From Cyanobacteria bacterium Co-bin13 (GTDB lineage: Bacteria > Cyanobacteriota > Cyanobacteriia > Phormidesmidales > Phormidesmidaceae): a stretch of DNA of 9,239 nucleotides. The notes beneath the pieces are model-generated. The model worked only from the letters and a program-made list of their open reading frames with translations, was not told the DNA's origin and ran no database searches. Numbering within the stretch: the first letter of the stretch is position 1; every line of letters begins with the position of its first letter. The stretch lies in NCBI GenBank assembly GCA_014534385.1, contig JACVRP010000120.1, positions 1 through 9,239 of the forward strand, read 5' to 3'. This document shows, one piece after another, positions 1 to 6,502 of the stretch. A program made the position numbers and the translations under genes.

Positions 1-1
1 G

Positions 2-1354
2 CTACAGATGGTTAGCTGGATTCTCACGCCGCTAGATCTGATGAAGCGTTACCAGCAGCGCTACGGAGATACTTTCAAAATTAATCTTGGCCGCTTGCAG
101 TGGGTCACGATCAGCCACCCTGAGGCGCTGAGGTATGTATTGACCCACGATAGCCAGGAAATTAGTGCGCCGGGAGAGCTAAACCAGATTTTTCAATCGC
201 TGCTTGGCCCTAATTCGGTGATTTTGCTGGATGGGGAGAAGCATCGCCAGCGCCGCCAGGTAGTTATGCCGCCCTTTCATGGCGAACGGCTAAAAACCTA
301 TGCTGAGCTAATTCAGGCGGTGGCTCGAGATGCGATGGTCGAAGACCGGCCCTCAGGGGCCATCGCACCGCTCACCCCTGGCACCCCATTCTTGGCGCGG
401 GACTTGATGCAGAAGATTACAATGCGCGTCATTTTGCGAGCCGTCTTTGGGCTGTATGAGGGAGAGCGCTACCAGCAGCTAGAAGAGATTTTGCGCACCT
501 GGCTCAATATGTTTAGCCGCCCGATAGTGTCAACGCTGCTGTATTTCCCAGCGCTACAGCAGGACTGGGGGAAGTGGAGTCCGGGGGGCAAGATAGCAGC
601 GCTATCCGCAGCGACCGATCGCCTACTCTATGCAGAAATTGCAGAGCGCCGGGCTAACCCCAATCCAACCCGCACCGATATTCTCTCCCTGCTGTTGGCG
701 ATGAGGGATGAAACCGGCCAGGGGCTGAGTGATGAAGAACTGCACGACGAGCTGATGACCCTACTGGTGGCAGGTCATGAGACAACCGCCACGGCTTTGA
801 CCTGGGCACTCTACTGGACCCATCGCCTACCCCAGGTAAAGCAGACCCTGCTCCAAGAACTTAGCGCTGAGGGCACTGAAGATCCGCTCACCCTGACCAA
901 GCTGCCCTACCTAAGCGCCCTCTGCAATGAAACCCTGCGGATTTACCCGGTGGGCATGGTGACTTTTCCCCGTCGGGTTGAGCAGCCCATCGAAATCATG
1001 GGGTATGGGATTGAGCCGGGCACGATTTTGCTGGGCAGTATTTACCTGCTACACCATCGGCCCGACCTCTACCCCGAACCCGATCAGTTCAGACCCGAGC
1101 GCTTCCTTGAGCGCCAGTACTCCGCCTATGAGTTCATGCCCTTTGGCAGCGGGACGCGTCGCTGTGTAGGAGCGGCCCTGGCAATGTACGAACTGAAAAT
1201 TGTGCTGGGTACGCTGCTGTCCGAGTTCGACTTTACCCTGGCAGAAACCCAACCGGTGATTCCCCAACGGCGGGGGCTGACCCTGGGCCAGCGGGGCGGC
1301 GTCCAGATGGTGTTTAACGGCAAGCGCAGCCAGGTTGCTCCAGCGCTAGTGTAA
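2..1354 (+). CDS. Cytochrome P450, CYP110-like (5' end outside window)
   Basis: Heme-thiolate monooxygenase; the substrate cannot be read from sequence. Numbering from the ATG at base 8, I see the I-helix oxygen-activation motif AGHETT (255-260), the K-helix ExxR as ETLR (308-311), a PERF-like segment (363-366) and the heme loop FGSGTRRCVG with ligand Cys386. The C-helix region GEKHRQRRQVVMPPFHGER matches the bacterial CYP110 style, in which the usual Trp is replaced. The frame is open to the window edge and the two codons before the ATG read Leu-Gln. CYP110 proteins normally begin with a proline-rich PGP...LQ stretch just before this point, so the ATG at 8 is probably internal and roughly 10-20 residues lie upstream. 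The TAA is at 1352-1354. The gene converges on the FAD oxidoreductase with no obvious terminator between them. Cyanobacterial CYP110 members act on fatty acids, alkanes or terpenes; none of these substrates is demonstrated here. Confidence 0.93.
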   Translation, partial: LQMVSWILTPLDLMKRYQQRYGDTFKINLGRLQWVTISHPEALRYVLTHDSQEISAPGELNQIFQSLLGPNSVILLDGEKHRQRRQVVMPPFHGERLKTYAELIQAVARDAMVEDRPSGAIAPLTPGTPFLARDLMQKITMRVILRAVFGLYEGERYQQLEEILRTWLNMFSRPIVSTLLYFPALQQDWGKWSPGGKIAALSAATDRLLYAEIAERRANPNPTRTDILSLLLAMRDETGQGLSDEELHDELMTLLVAGHETTATALTWALYWTHRLPQVKQTLLQELSAEGTEDPLTLTKLPYLSALCNETLRIYPVGMVTFPRRVEQPIEIMGYGIEPGTILLGSIYLLHHRPDLYPEPDQFRPERFLERQYSAYEFMPFGSGTRRCVGAALAMYELKIVLGTLLSEFDFTLAETQPVIPQRRGLTLGQRGGVQMVFNGKRSQVAPALV

Positions 1355-1434
1355 GGCAGAGGGCAGAAGGCAGAAGGGACGCGGGGAAGGGAGACGCGGG
1401 GGAGAAGCGGCAGAAAAAGGCAGAGGGCAGAAGG
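1353..1434. repeat. Purine-rich spacer with 18-bp direct repeat
   Basis: The convergent spacer contains AAGGCAGAGGGCAGAAGG twice, at 1353-1370 (overlapping the P450 stop codon) and 1417-1434, offset by 64 bases. Between them lie degenerate copies of GGCAGAA and two versions of GACGCGGGG. The plus strand from 1354 to 1434 has no T at all. Such slippage-prone GGCAGA tracts are common at gene ends in filamentous cyanobacteria. No uridine-tailed hairpin is present, so I do not call it a terminator. Confidence 0.8.
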
Positions 1435-1448
1435 TGAGGGGCTTGGGG

Positions 1449-2996
1449 CTACGAATGCAGCATCAAGCCAATCTGCCGCAGCATTGCCCGATGCTGCTTG
1501 GCGGATGCCAATGTGTTAGCCGTAATCAAGCCACTCGCTGCAACTGCGGGCAGCCCAATCCCCGGAAAGGTTGAGTCACCGCAGCAGAGCAGCCCCGGCA
1601 GCGGCGTCTTTGGGCTGGGGAAGAAGCCGTCGCTGGCAGCAATGGCCGGGCCATAGGTGCCTCGGTGGCGGCGCAAGTAGCGCTCATGGGTCAGGGGAGT
1701 GCCCACCAGAGTGACTTCACAGCGGCGGCGAATGTCGGGGATAACGCGCTCCAGCGCTCGCCACATGACTTCGGATCGCTGCGCTTTGAGCTGGGCGTAG
1801 GCTGGGCTGTTACGCTTCAACCCCTGCCACAGGTCGTAGGGTTCGCTACCAGGGGTGTAAACGTGAATGGCGTGTTTACCTGCTGGAGCCAAGGTTGGGT
1901 CGAGGACTGAAGGAATCGAGATCAGCACCACATTTTGGGGCGCGGTGACGCCCAGTGCCCAATCATTAACCACAATGTAGTGACAGGCCAAATCCGCAGG
2001 TAGCCCTGCGCCGTCAATGCCCAAATGCAGGTGCATAAAGCTTTCGCACTCCGGGGTGGCCTGCTTCTGCTGAATAAAGGATTTGGGCACAGCGCCCTCG
2101 GGTAAAAGCTTTAAGGTGTCCCAAATTGAGGCGTTGGAGATCACTGCTCGTTGGGCCTGCACAACTTCTCCGCTCCGCAGCCGTACCCCGATGGCCCGGC
2201 CTCCCTCAACCAGAATTTCCTCTACATGGGCTCCCAGCTTGAGGGAGCCGCCGAACTTTTCTAAACCCCGCACCAGCGCATTCACCATCGTCCCGCTGCC
2301 GCCGATGGGGTAGTCGAGCTTAACTCCAGGCCGATACCACTCGGCAAACATAAAGGCCGTTTCTGCCGCGCTAGTGCCGCTGGCGGGCAGGCCAGAGAGC
2401 AGGAAGCACAGCAAGTCTAGCCAGTTGCGCAAAAACTCATCGGTAATCACCCCGTCCATAACTCGGCTAAAGGGGCCGTTGAGCTGGCGCAGGCTAGGGG
2501 CCTGGCGCAGCAGTTTCGAGGCAAACGGGGCGACGGTGGCTAGCGCCTTCCAGTCGAAACGCAGGGCAGCGGGGGGAAGTGCGATCGCACCCTCTCCCAA
2601 CGGCCCCATCACCCGCTGTAACTCCCGCCACTCCCGCACCGCTTGCGGCCCCCGAAGCTGCGCCAGCACCTCACAGAACTGGTCAGCCCCCACCGTCGTC
2701 AAAAAGTCGCCCTCTGGCAAACACACGCCCCAGGTGTCGTAGGTGGCCCAGTCCAGGTCTTCCTCGATAGCATCGAGCACCTGCCGCAAGGGATTAGTGG
2801 AGGGACTATAGGACAGGCCAGAGAAAAGCGAGGGACCAGAGTCAAAGGTGAAGCCATCGCGCTCAAAGCTATGGGCCGCACCACCGGGAATCGTGTGGCT
2901 TTCGCAAACGGTGACGGCGTAGCCGTAACGGGCTAGTAGCGCCGCACAGCTCAATCCGCCAATGCCGCTGCCAATTACTACAACGTCTGCTGCCAT
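1449..2996 (-). CDS. FAD-dependent oxidoreductase, carotenoid isomerase (CrtH/CRTISO)-like
   Basis: A 515-residue flavoprotein of the phytoene desaturase/carotenoid isomerase/retinol saturase superfamily. The N-terminal dinucleotide-binding fold begins at once with VVVIGSGIGG (GxGxxG at 9-14), an acidic Glu32 at the end of strand 2, then the IPGGAAHSFERDGFTFDSGPS segment (36-56) typical of this superfamily. The C-terminal FAD signature LLCCGDSTFPGIGLPAVAAS spans about 469-488 and resembles the GDSCFPGQG motif of CRTISO. Family length is usually 490-520, so it looks complete. The ATG at 2996 is preceded by a G-run (GGGGGGGAAAG) about ten bases upstream that can serve as a weak ribosome binding site. 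Cyanobacteria often carry several paralogues besides true CrtH, and this one may act on another isoprenoid or polyene. It is transcribed away from the Nudix gene and converges on the P450. The superfamily is certain; the reaction is not. Confidence 0.92.
   Translation of the reverse strand: MAADVVVIGSGIGGLSCAALLARYGYAVTVCESHTIPGGAAHSFERDGFTFDSGPSLFSGLSYSPSTNPLRQVLDAIEEDLDWATYDTWGVCLPEGDFLTTVGADQFCEVLAQLRGPQAVREWRELQRVMGPLGEGAIALPPAALRFDWKALATVAPFASKLLRQAPSLRQLNGPFSRVMDGVITDEFLRNWLDLLCFLLSGLPASGTSAAETAFMFAEWYRPGVKLDYPIGGSGTMVNALVRGLEKFGGSLKLGAHVEEILVEGGRAIGVRLRSGEVVQAQRAVISNASIWDTLKLLPEGAVPKSFIQQKQATPECESFMHLHLGIDGAGLPADLACHYIVVNDWALGVTAPQNVVLISIPSVLDPTLAPAGKHAIHVYTPGSEPYDLWQGLKRNSPAYAQLKAQRSEVMWRALERVIPDIRRRCEVTLVGTPLTHERYLRRHRGTYGPAIAASDGFFPSPKTPLPGLLCCGDSTFPGIGLPAVAASGLITANTLASAKQHRAMLRQIGLMLHS
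2581..2588. repeat. HIP1 octamer GCGATCGC (one of eight)
   Basis: Eight copies occur in the window, starting at 2581, 3416, 4107, 4719, 5754, 6411, 6811 and 9199. All lie inside genes. Chance expectation in a sequence this long is well under one, so the overrepresentation is a direct cyanobacterial signature. Confidence 0.9.
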
Positions 2997-3124
2997 CTGC
3001 TGCTTTCCCCCCCAATTAACGCTCTCGCTTAAATCCTAATGTTCTCGTGAACTAAAAGGCAGGTGTGGTTGAGGCCGTGTGCCGTGGGTATAAGGTAAAG
3101 GCAGAGGCACTTCCAGGGGAAGCC
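2997..3124. promoter_or_regulatory. Divergent promoter region, left part
   Basis: Non-coding DNA between the FAD oxidoreductase start and the palindromic array; the oxidoreductase promoter must lie here. It is relatively AT-rich at 3016-3057 and includes the near-palindrome GTTCTCGTGAAC (3041-3052, 10 of 12 positions symmetric). I see no convincing -35/-10 pair on either strand, so no promoter boxes are assigned. Confidence 0.4.
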
Positions 3125-3189
3125 AGATCCCCGGTTTCTTCTCCGGAAGAACAGAAGATCTGTGGCTCTGGCCGAGAAACCGGGGATCT
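3125..3189. repeat. Palindromic element, copy 1
   Basis: A 65-base element bounded by perfect 15-bp inverted arms, AGATCCCCGGTTTCT (3125-3139) and AGAAACCGGGGATCT (3175-3189). Within its left half TTCTTC-TCCG-GAAGAA (3136-3151) forms a second, tight hairpin that shares bases with the long outer stem, so the two folds are mutually exclusive. There is no coding potential of its own. It resembles the small dispersed palindromic (REP/MITE-like) repeats of cyanobacteria. Confidence 0.9.
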
Positions 3190-3219
3190 TTCGCAGGAGG
3201 AGAGCCTCTAGGGGGCTTC

Positions 3220-3284
3220 AGATCCCCGGTTTCTTCTCCGGAAGAACCGGAAATCTGCTGCTTTAGCTAAGAAACCGGGGATCT
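3220..3284. repeat. Palindromic element, copy 2
   Basis: The second 65-base copy starts 95 bases after the first. Outer arms are 16 bp (3220-3235 with 3269-3284). The inner hairpin TTCTTC-TCCG-GAAGAA (3231-3246) is identical to copy 1. The right-central part (about 3248-3268) has diverged from copy 1 while both arms stayed intact, suggesting that the arms rather than the centre are constrained or recently copied. Confidence 0.9.
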
Positions 3285-3316
3285 CGCGTGGGGAAGTCAG
3301 ATCCGGCAGGAAGCTC

Positions 3317-3379
3317 AGATCCCCGGGTTCTCGGGGAGAAGCTGAAGATCTAAGCCTCAGGGCCAGAACCCGGGGATCT
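3317..3379. repeat. Palindromic element, copy 3 (arm-compensated variant)
   Basis: The third copy is 63 bases long and starts 97 bases after the second. Its arms are AGATCCCCGGGTTCT (3317-3331) and AGAACCCGGGGATCT (3365-3379), again a perfect 15 bp. Relative to copies 1 and 2 one T in the left arm is G and the partner A in the right arm is C, so pairing is kept. The inner hairpin is also kept with different bases, TTCTC-GGG-GAGAA (3328-3340). The right arm ends just before the Nudix ribosome binding site. Confidence 0.9.
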
Positions 3380-3386
3380 CGATAAA

Positions 3387-3391
3387 AGGAG
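3387..3391 (+). promoter_or_regulatory. Shine-Dalgarno of the Nudix gene
   Basis: AGGAG within AAAAGGAGAG, five bases before the ATG at 3397. It is a strong site that fixes the start. It lies only seven bases after the right arm of palindromic copy 3, so folding of that element could affect ribosome access. Confidence 0.75.
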
Positions 3392-3396
3392 AGCAC

Positions 3397-3864
3397 ATGG
3401 CAAAGCTGGTGTATGGCGATCGCATTGGCAAGTTAGGCCACATCATGGTCGGCTGCTCGGCCACCATTTGGAACGACAGCGGCGAAAAAATCTTGCTCAC
3501 CCGCCGCACTGACAATGGCCGCTGGTGCTTACCGGGAGGCCGGATGGATCCGGGTGAAAGCATTGAAGAAGCCTGCTGCCGCGAAGCGCTGGAAGAGACA
3601 GGATTGCAGGTCACGGTCAAGCGCCTGCTAGGCATTTACACCAGCCCACACTGCCTGTTGGAATATGCCGACGGGGAGCGCTGCCAGATCGTCGCCATGA
3701 ATTTTGAAGCAGTGGTGATCGGGGGCGAGCTCAGGCTCAGCGATGAGACGACAGAGTGCGGCTATTTTTCGGCGACAGAAATCGCCCAGCTCGATGTTAT
3801 GGAACATCACCTGGAGCGCATTCAAGATACCTTGGCAGGGTATGAAGAACCGCTAATCAAATAA
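3397..3864 (+). CDS. Nudix hydrolase
   Basis: A 155-residue single-domain Nudix protein that would hydrolyse a nucleoside diphosphate linked to another group, with a divalent metal. The Nudix box GX5EX7REUXEEXGU is complete at residues 48-70: Gly48, Glu54, Arg62-Glu63, Glu66-Glu67 and Gly69-Leu70. The preceding beta-strand region RRTDNGRWCLPGG (36-48) is of the ADP-ribose/NTP pyrophosphatase (COG1051-like) style, but specificity cannot be assigned. The ATG at 3397 is supported by the Shine-Dalgarno immediately upstream. The gene converges on mysC with 57 bases between stop codons and sits where mysD or mysE is often found in MAA loci, on the opposite strand, so co-transcription with the mys genes is excluded. 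A role in MAA metabolism is unsupported. Confidence 0.95.
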   Translation: MAKLVYGDRIGKLGHIMVGCSATIWNDSGEKILLTRRTDNGRWCLPGGRMDPGESIEEACCREALEETGLQVTVKRLLGIYTSPHCLLEYADGERCQIVAMNFEAVVIGGELRLSDETTECGYFSATEIAQLDVMEHHLERIQDTLAGYEEPLIK

Positions 3865-3921
3865 CTTTCGCGCGGCAGGAACCCGTAGGAATCACCACCC
3901 TGCACTTCAGAGATACAAACC

Positions 3922-5334
3922 CTACCGAATTACCTCGCCAATGTTGAAATCTATCCGAATCCAGCTTTGCAGCCTACGCAGATTGCCCAGCACCAGCAGG
4001 GGAATCTGCCAGTGATGCACCATCAAAAACGGCAGCGGGTCGTTGACCTCAAAAACGGCTTCCTTACCGCGCCAGATATTGTGCCACCAGGTTTGGAGTT
4101 GGGAGAGCGATCGCACCTCGTTGAGCCGCCAGAGTTCGTGGTAGAGCCAGTAGGTGGGTCTGCTGTTTAGCAAGGGCTCCAGCGGTGCGCCCGAAAAGTC
4201 AGGATTGAGATAGGATGCAGCCACTTGAGGATGGTTGTAGAACAGGGTGATGGCTGAGTGGGTACGGGGATTGCATTCGATGGCGTAGGCCGTGCCATCG
4301 GGAGCCTGGATAAAGTCAAAAGAGGCCTGCCCAAAGCCGTCAACCCCCTTCAAAAAGCGGCGCACCCATTCATCAATTTCGGGATTGTCTGCCCTCTCAT
4401 AATTGACCTGAAAGGCAGACGACTCGCAGCAGCAGTACAGGGTCGATTGCCCGTTGCGCACGGTGCTGTGGGTGCAATACTCCTGGCCAGGAATAAACTC
4501 CTGCAAAATCCAGGGCGTTTTTTCGCTGATGGGCAGGCTGTTGACAAAGACAGCGGTCTCTGCTGGCGTAGGGCAGGGCAGTTTGGTCAGGTTCAGGCGA
4601 CGGCAGGCATCGTAGGGAATGCTCTTGAGAATGTACTGCCTGGGCTCCTGGGAGAAGTCAAAGTTGAGCACCTGCTCCGGCGCGGTGATTTTGAAGGATT
4701 TAGGCACCGAGAGGCCCAGCGATCGCGCTTTCTCAGCAAAGGCAAATTTGTCGTCTAGCAGGCCGGTGACAGCGGCATCGAAGTGGCAGACCTCGCAGTA
4801 GCCCGCCAGCGGATGCTGATCCATCCCCTCTGGATAAATGACGGAAAAGATGGCAACGGGAATGAACAGGTCAACGTTTTCCTTCTGAGCAATGGCCTGG
4901 AGCTTTTGGGTGTAGCCCGCTAGATCCTGCTGCGGGTCGGGCATGGTGTAGAACCCGGCAACGGCCCTGGAAAATTGATTGCCGCTGAGCCAAAACTTTT
5001 CGGTGTCGATCAAAATGACCCGATGCCCAGCCGCGTAAAAGGCGCGGGCCAGCATCAGGGTTTTCGTCATTCTGGCCCCGGCAATGAGAATGGTTTTGGC
5101 AGGCTCTGCCCTGACGGGTGCCTTTTGAAAGGGGCTGCTCACCCCAGTCCAGACCAGGGCCAGCAGCACAGCGACACAATTAAAGGGAAAGGCAAGGGCC
5201 AGCAGCGCCAGCGTCCCTAGATTTTGCCAGAGGGCTCGAAATAGGCTGTTGGGGTGCCCCTCAGCCGGTGGAGCAGGGTGAATGGCGGCCTGCTGCGAGG
5301 CTGCGGTTGTTTGAGTCGGCGTCTTAGTTGGCAT
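3922..5334 (-). CDS. mysC: MysC, ATP-grasp mycosporine-glycine synthase
   Basis: ATP-dependent ligase that couples glycine to 4-deoxygadusol, giving mycosporine-glycine. The 470-residue protein has a disordered Pro/Ala/Thr-rich start (1-30), a hydrophobic segment (about 41-64, LALLALAFPFNCVAVLLALV), and a Rossmann-like pre-ATP-grasp domain beginning ILIAGARMTKTLMLARAFYAAGHRVILID (82-110). The ATP-grasp region follows with DDKFAF (Lys196), YILKS (Lys237), ILQEFIPGQEY (276-286) and the metal-binding IECNPRTHSAIT (352-363). These segments, the THS after ECNPR and the C-terminal PFLMVHHWQIPLL (435-447) match cyanobacterial MysC as I remember it (about 458 residues in Anabaena). The start at 5334 keeps the family's hydrophobic N-terminus; no good Shine-Dalgarno precedes it. 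It follows mysA-mysB on the same strand but after a 328-bp repeat-bearing gap, so it may have its own promoter or depend on readthrough. HIP1 sites lie inside at 4107 and 4719. Confidence 0.95.
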   Translation of the reverse strand: MPTKTPTQTTAASQQAAIHPAPPAEGHPNSLFRALWQNLGTLALLALAFPFNCVAVLLALVWTGVSSPFQKAPVRAEPAKTILIAGARMTKTLMLARAFYAAGHRVILIDTEKFWLSGNQFSRAVAGFYTMPDPQQDLAGYTQKLQAIAQKENVDLFIPVAIFSVIYPEGMDQHPLAGYCEVCHFDAAVTGLLDDKFAFAEKARSLGLSVPKSFKITAPEQVLNFDFSQEPRQYILKSIPYDACRRLNLTKLPCPTPAETAVFVNSLPISEKTPWILQEFIPGQEYCTHSTVRNGQSTLYCCCESSAFQVNYERADNPEIDEWVRRFLKGVDGFGQASFDFIQAPDGTAYAIECNPRTHSAITLFYNHPQVAASYLNPDFSGAPLEPLLNSRPTYWLYHELWRLNEVRSLSQLQTWWHNIWRGKEAVFEVNDPLPFLMVHHWQIPLLVLGNLRRLQSWIRIDFNIGEVIR

Positions 5335-5387
5335 CGGCTATTTAGAAGAAATGGCAGTAAGGCATTGCTGATTGCAGAGATGACTGG

Positions 5388-5457
5388 CCCCCCTAACCCC
5401 CCAATTCTGGGGAGAATGGATTACCTCAAAGCCCCCAGAATTAGGAGATTTAGGGGG
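5388..5457. repeat. Imperfect inverted repeat, MITE/REP-like
   Basis: The left arm CCCCCCTAACCCCCCAATTC plus TGGGG (5388-5412) is complementary to the right arm (5432-5457), which reads CCCCCAGAATTAGG then AGATTTAGGGGG. The match is CCCCCTAA and AATTCTGGGG in each arm with a mismatched, two-base-longer middle on the right. The loop is about 20 bases. The CCCCCTAA...AATTCTGGGG pattern is recognisable as a repeat abundant between genes in many filamentous cyanobacteria (from memory; not searched). Confidence 0.75.
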
Positions 5458-5608
5458 TTTCGCGAGAAGTAAAGTTGTTGGCGTTCATACTGCCATTCAG
5501 CAACGTCGGCAGTAAAAGCTGCGGGCTGCCCCACTGACGGCAGGGCAGCCACAGCCCGAACGGGTTAGACCAGTGCCTTAAAGTCGAGCTACAGAAAACC
5601 GTTGGTAG

Positions 5609-5628
5609 GGGCGCATGAGTATGCGCCC
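5609..5628. repeat. Short perfect hairpin GGGCGCAT-GAGT-ATGCGCCC
   Basis: Perfect 8-bp stem with a 4-base loop, 35 bases beyond the mysB stop codon. No T-run follows on the minus strand, so it is not a classical terminator, though it could stall polymerase or protect the mysAB mRNA 3' end. GTAGGGGCGCA...TGCGCCC palindromes recur in cyanobacterial intergenic DNA. Confidence 0.7.
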
Positions 5629-5662
5629 GGTGCAGCATTCGTAACGCTGACAAGCTGATAGA

Positions 5663-6502
5663 CTACACCCGCCGAATCAGCGTTAGCCCGTCCCGCAGCG
5701 GCAAGATCACCTGCTCTACCCTGGGGTCGGCGGCGACCACCTGGTTGAACTGTGCGATCGCACTCGCACTGGCCGAGCGCTCAGCTTCGGGCAGGTAAAC
5801 CTGACCCTGAAACAGGGTGTTATCAACGCAGATATAGCCCTGGTCTGAGAGCAGGCCGCTGTCCATTAGCGTCTGGTAGTACTGCACGTATTCCTGCTTA
5901 TCGGCATCGATAAACACAAAGTCGAAGGGTTCGCCCTGGGCAGCTAGGCGATTGAGCGTCTCCAGGGCTGGCCCCAGATCAACCTGGATCTTGCTGCCGT
6001 GGGGCGACTTTTGAAATAGAGATTGGGCAAAGCTGGCAGCGTAGGGATCGACTTCACAGGCGATCAGGCTGCCGTCAGCAGGGAGCGCCTCTGCCATTGC
6101 CAGCGCTGAGTAGCCGGTAAACATACCGATATCCAAAATGCGTCTGGCGCGAATCATGTGAACAAACAGCTTCAGCGTTTGCCCTTCAATGTGGCCAGAG
6201 AGCATTTCCTGCTCCAGCGGGCGAACGGTTTCGCCTTCATCGAACTTGGCCTGCCAGGGTTCATGGCGGGTTCTTTCGGCAATGTCTGCGAGCGCCGAGG
6301 AGGCTGGCGTTGCAGTCTGCTCCAGGTAGGGGTCTAGCCCTGCCATCAGCTCAAACGCTTTTTGCAGATGATGGGCGGCCTCGGACGGAATAGCTGCGTG
6401 GGCAAGGAGTGCGATCGCAATCTCCAGGTGATTGACCGCAATTCCCAATGGCGTCACGGGACGGGGGAGATTAGCGGTGGCAGAGTTAGGGGCTGTCTGC
6501 AT
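5663..6502 (-). CDS. mysB: MysB, 4-deoxygadusol-forming O-methyltransferase
   Basis: SAM-dependent O-methyltransferase that converts demethyl-4-deoxygadusol to 4-deoxygadusol. The length, 279 residues, equals what I recall for Anabaena MysB. An N-terminal helical region of about 80 residues precedes a class I, CCoAOMT-type Rossmann domain. SAM motif I is ILDIGMFTGYSALAMAEALP (122-141), the ribose-binding acid is Glu150 (ACEVD), the metal/SAM segment is FVFIDADKQEY (195-205, Asp199 and Asp201) and the second metal pair is Asp227-Asn228 (CVDNTLF). The ATG (6502-6500) shares its A with the mysA stop (TAATG), so the start is fixed by coupling and no separate ribosome site is needed. HIP1 sites lie at 5754 and 6411. 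The stop at 5663 is followed by the repeat-bearing spacer. Confidence 0.96.
   Translation of the reverse strand: MQTAPNSATANLPRPVTPLGIAVNHLEIAIALLAHAAIPSEAAHHLQKAFELMAGLDPYLEQTATPASSALADIAERTRHEPWQAKFDEGETVRPLEQEMLSGHIEGQTLKLFVHMIRARRILDIGMFTGYSALAMAEALPADGSLIACEVDPYAASFAQSLFQKSPHGSKIQVDLGPALETLNRLAAQGEPFDFVFIDADKQEYVQYYQTLMDSGLLSDQGYICVDNTLFQGQVYLPEAERSASASAIAQFNQVVAADPRVEQVILPLRDGLTLIRRV

Larger units (their letters stand above)
5335..5662. other. mysB-mysC spacer with palindromic repeats
   Basis: 328 bases between mysB and mysC, unusually long for an MAA gene cluster. I see no credible gene; a 67-codon minus-strand frame at 5653-5450 has no family features. It holds an imperfect inverted repeat at 5388-5457, an 8-bp hairpin at 5524-5550 (GGCTGCCC/GGGCAGCC) and a perfect short hairpin at 5609-5628. 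None is followed by a T-run in the mys direction. The part next to mysC (5335-5385) could hold a promoter, but no clear boxes are visible. Confidence 0.7.

Noticed and set aside
3041..3052. GTTCTCGTGAAC as a LexA/SOS-type operator
   Set aside because: Half-site order and spacing (GTTC-N4-GAAC) do not match LexA boxes I know, and the neighbouring genes are not SOS genes.
3125..3379. Possible short CRISPR array (regularly spaced repeats)
   Set aside because: Only three units, each a 63-65-base inverted repeat with diverged centres and 30-32-base linkers. Arms, not the whole unit, are conserved, and there is no cas gene.
3208..3396. 62-codon minus-strand open frame upstream of the Nudix gene
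   Set aside because: Formed by the palindromic repeats themselves; Arg/Pro/Ser-rich translation without features.
4258..4758. 166-codon plus-strand open frame
   Set aside because: Lies entirely opposite mysC, whose motifs are intact; the translation has no family features.
5609..5628. Rho-independent terminator for mysAB
   Set aside because: The stem is good but no T-run follows in the minus direction (it continues CTACCAACGG).
5450..5653. 67-codon minus-strand open frame in the mysB-mysC gap
   Set aside because: Runs through the palindromic repeats, has no Shine-Dalgarno and no recognisable domain.
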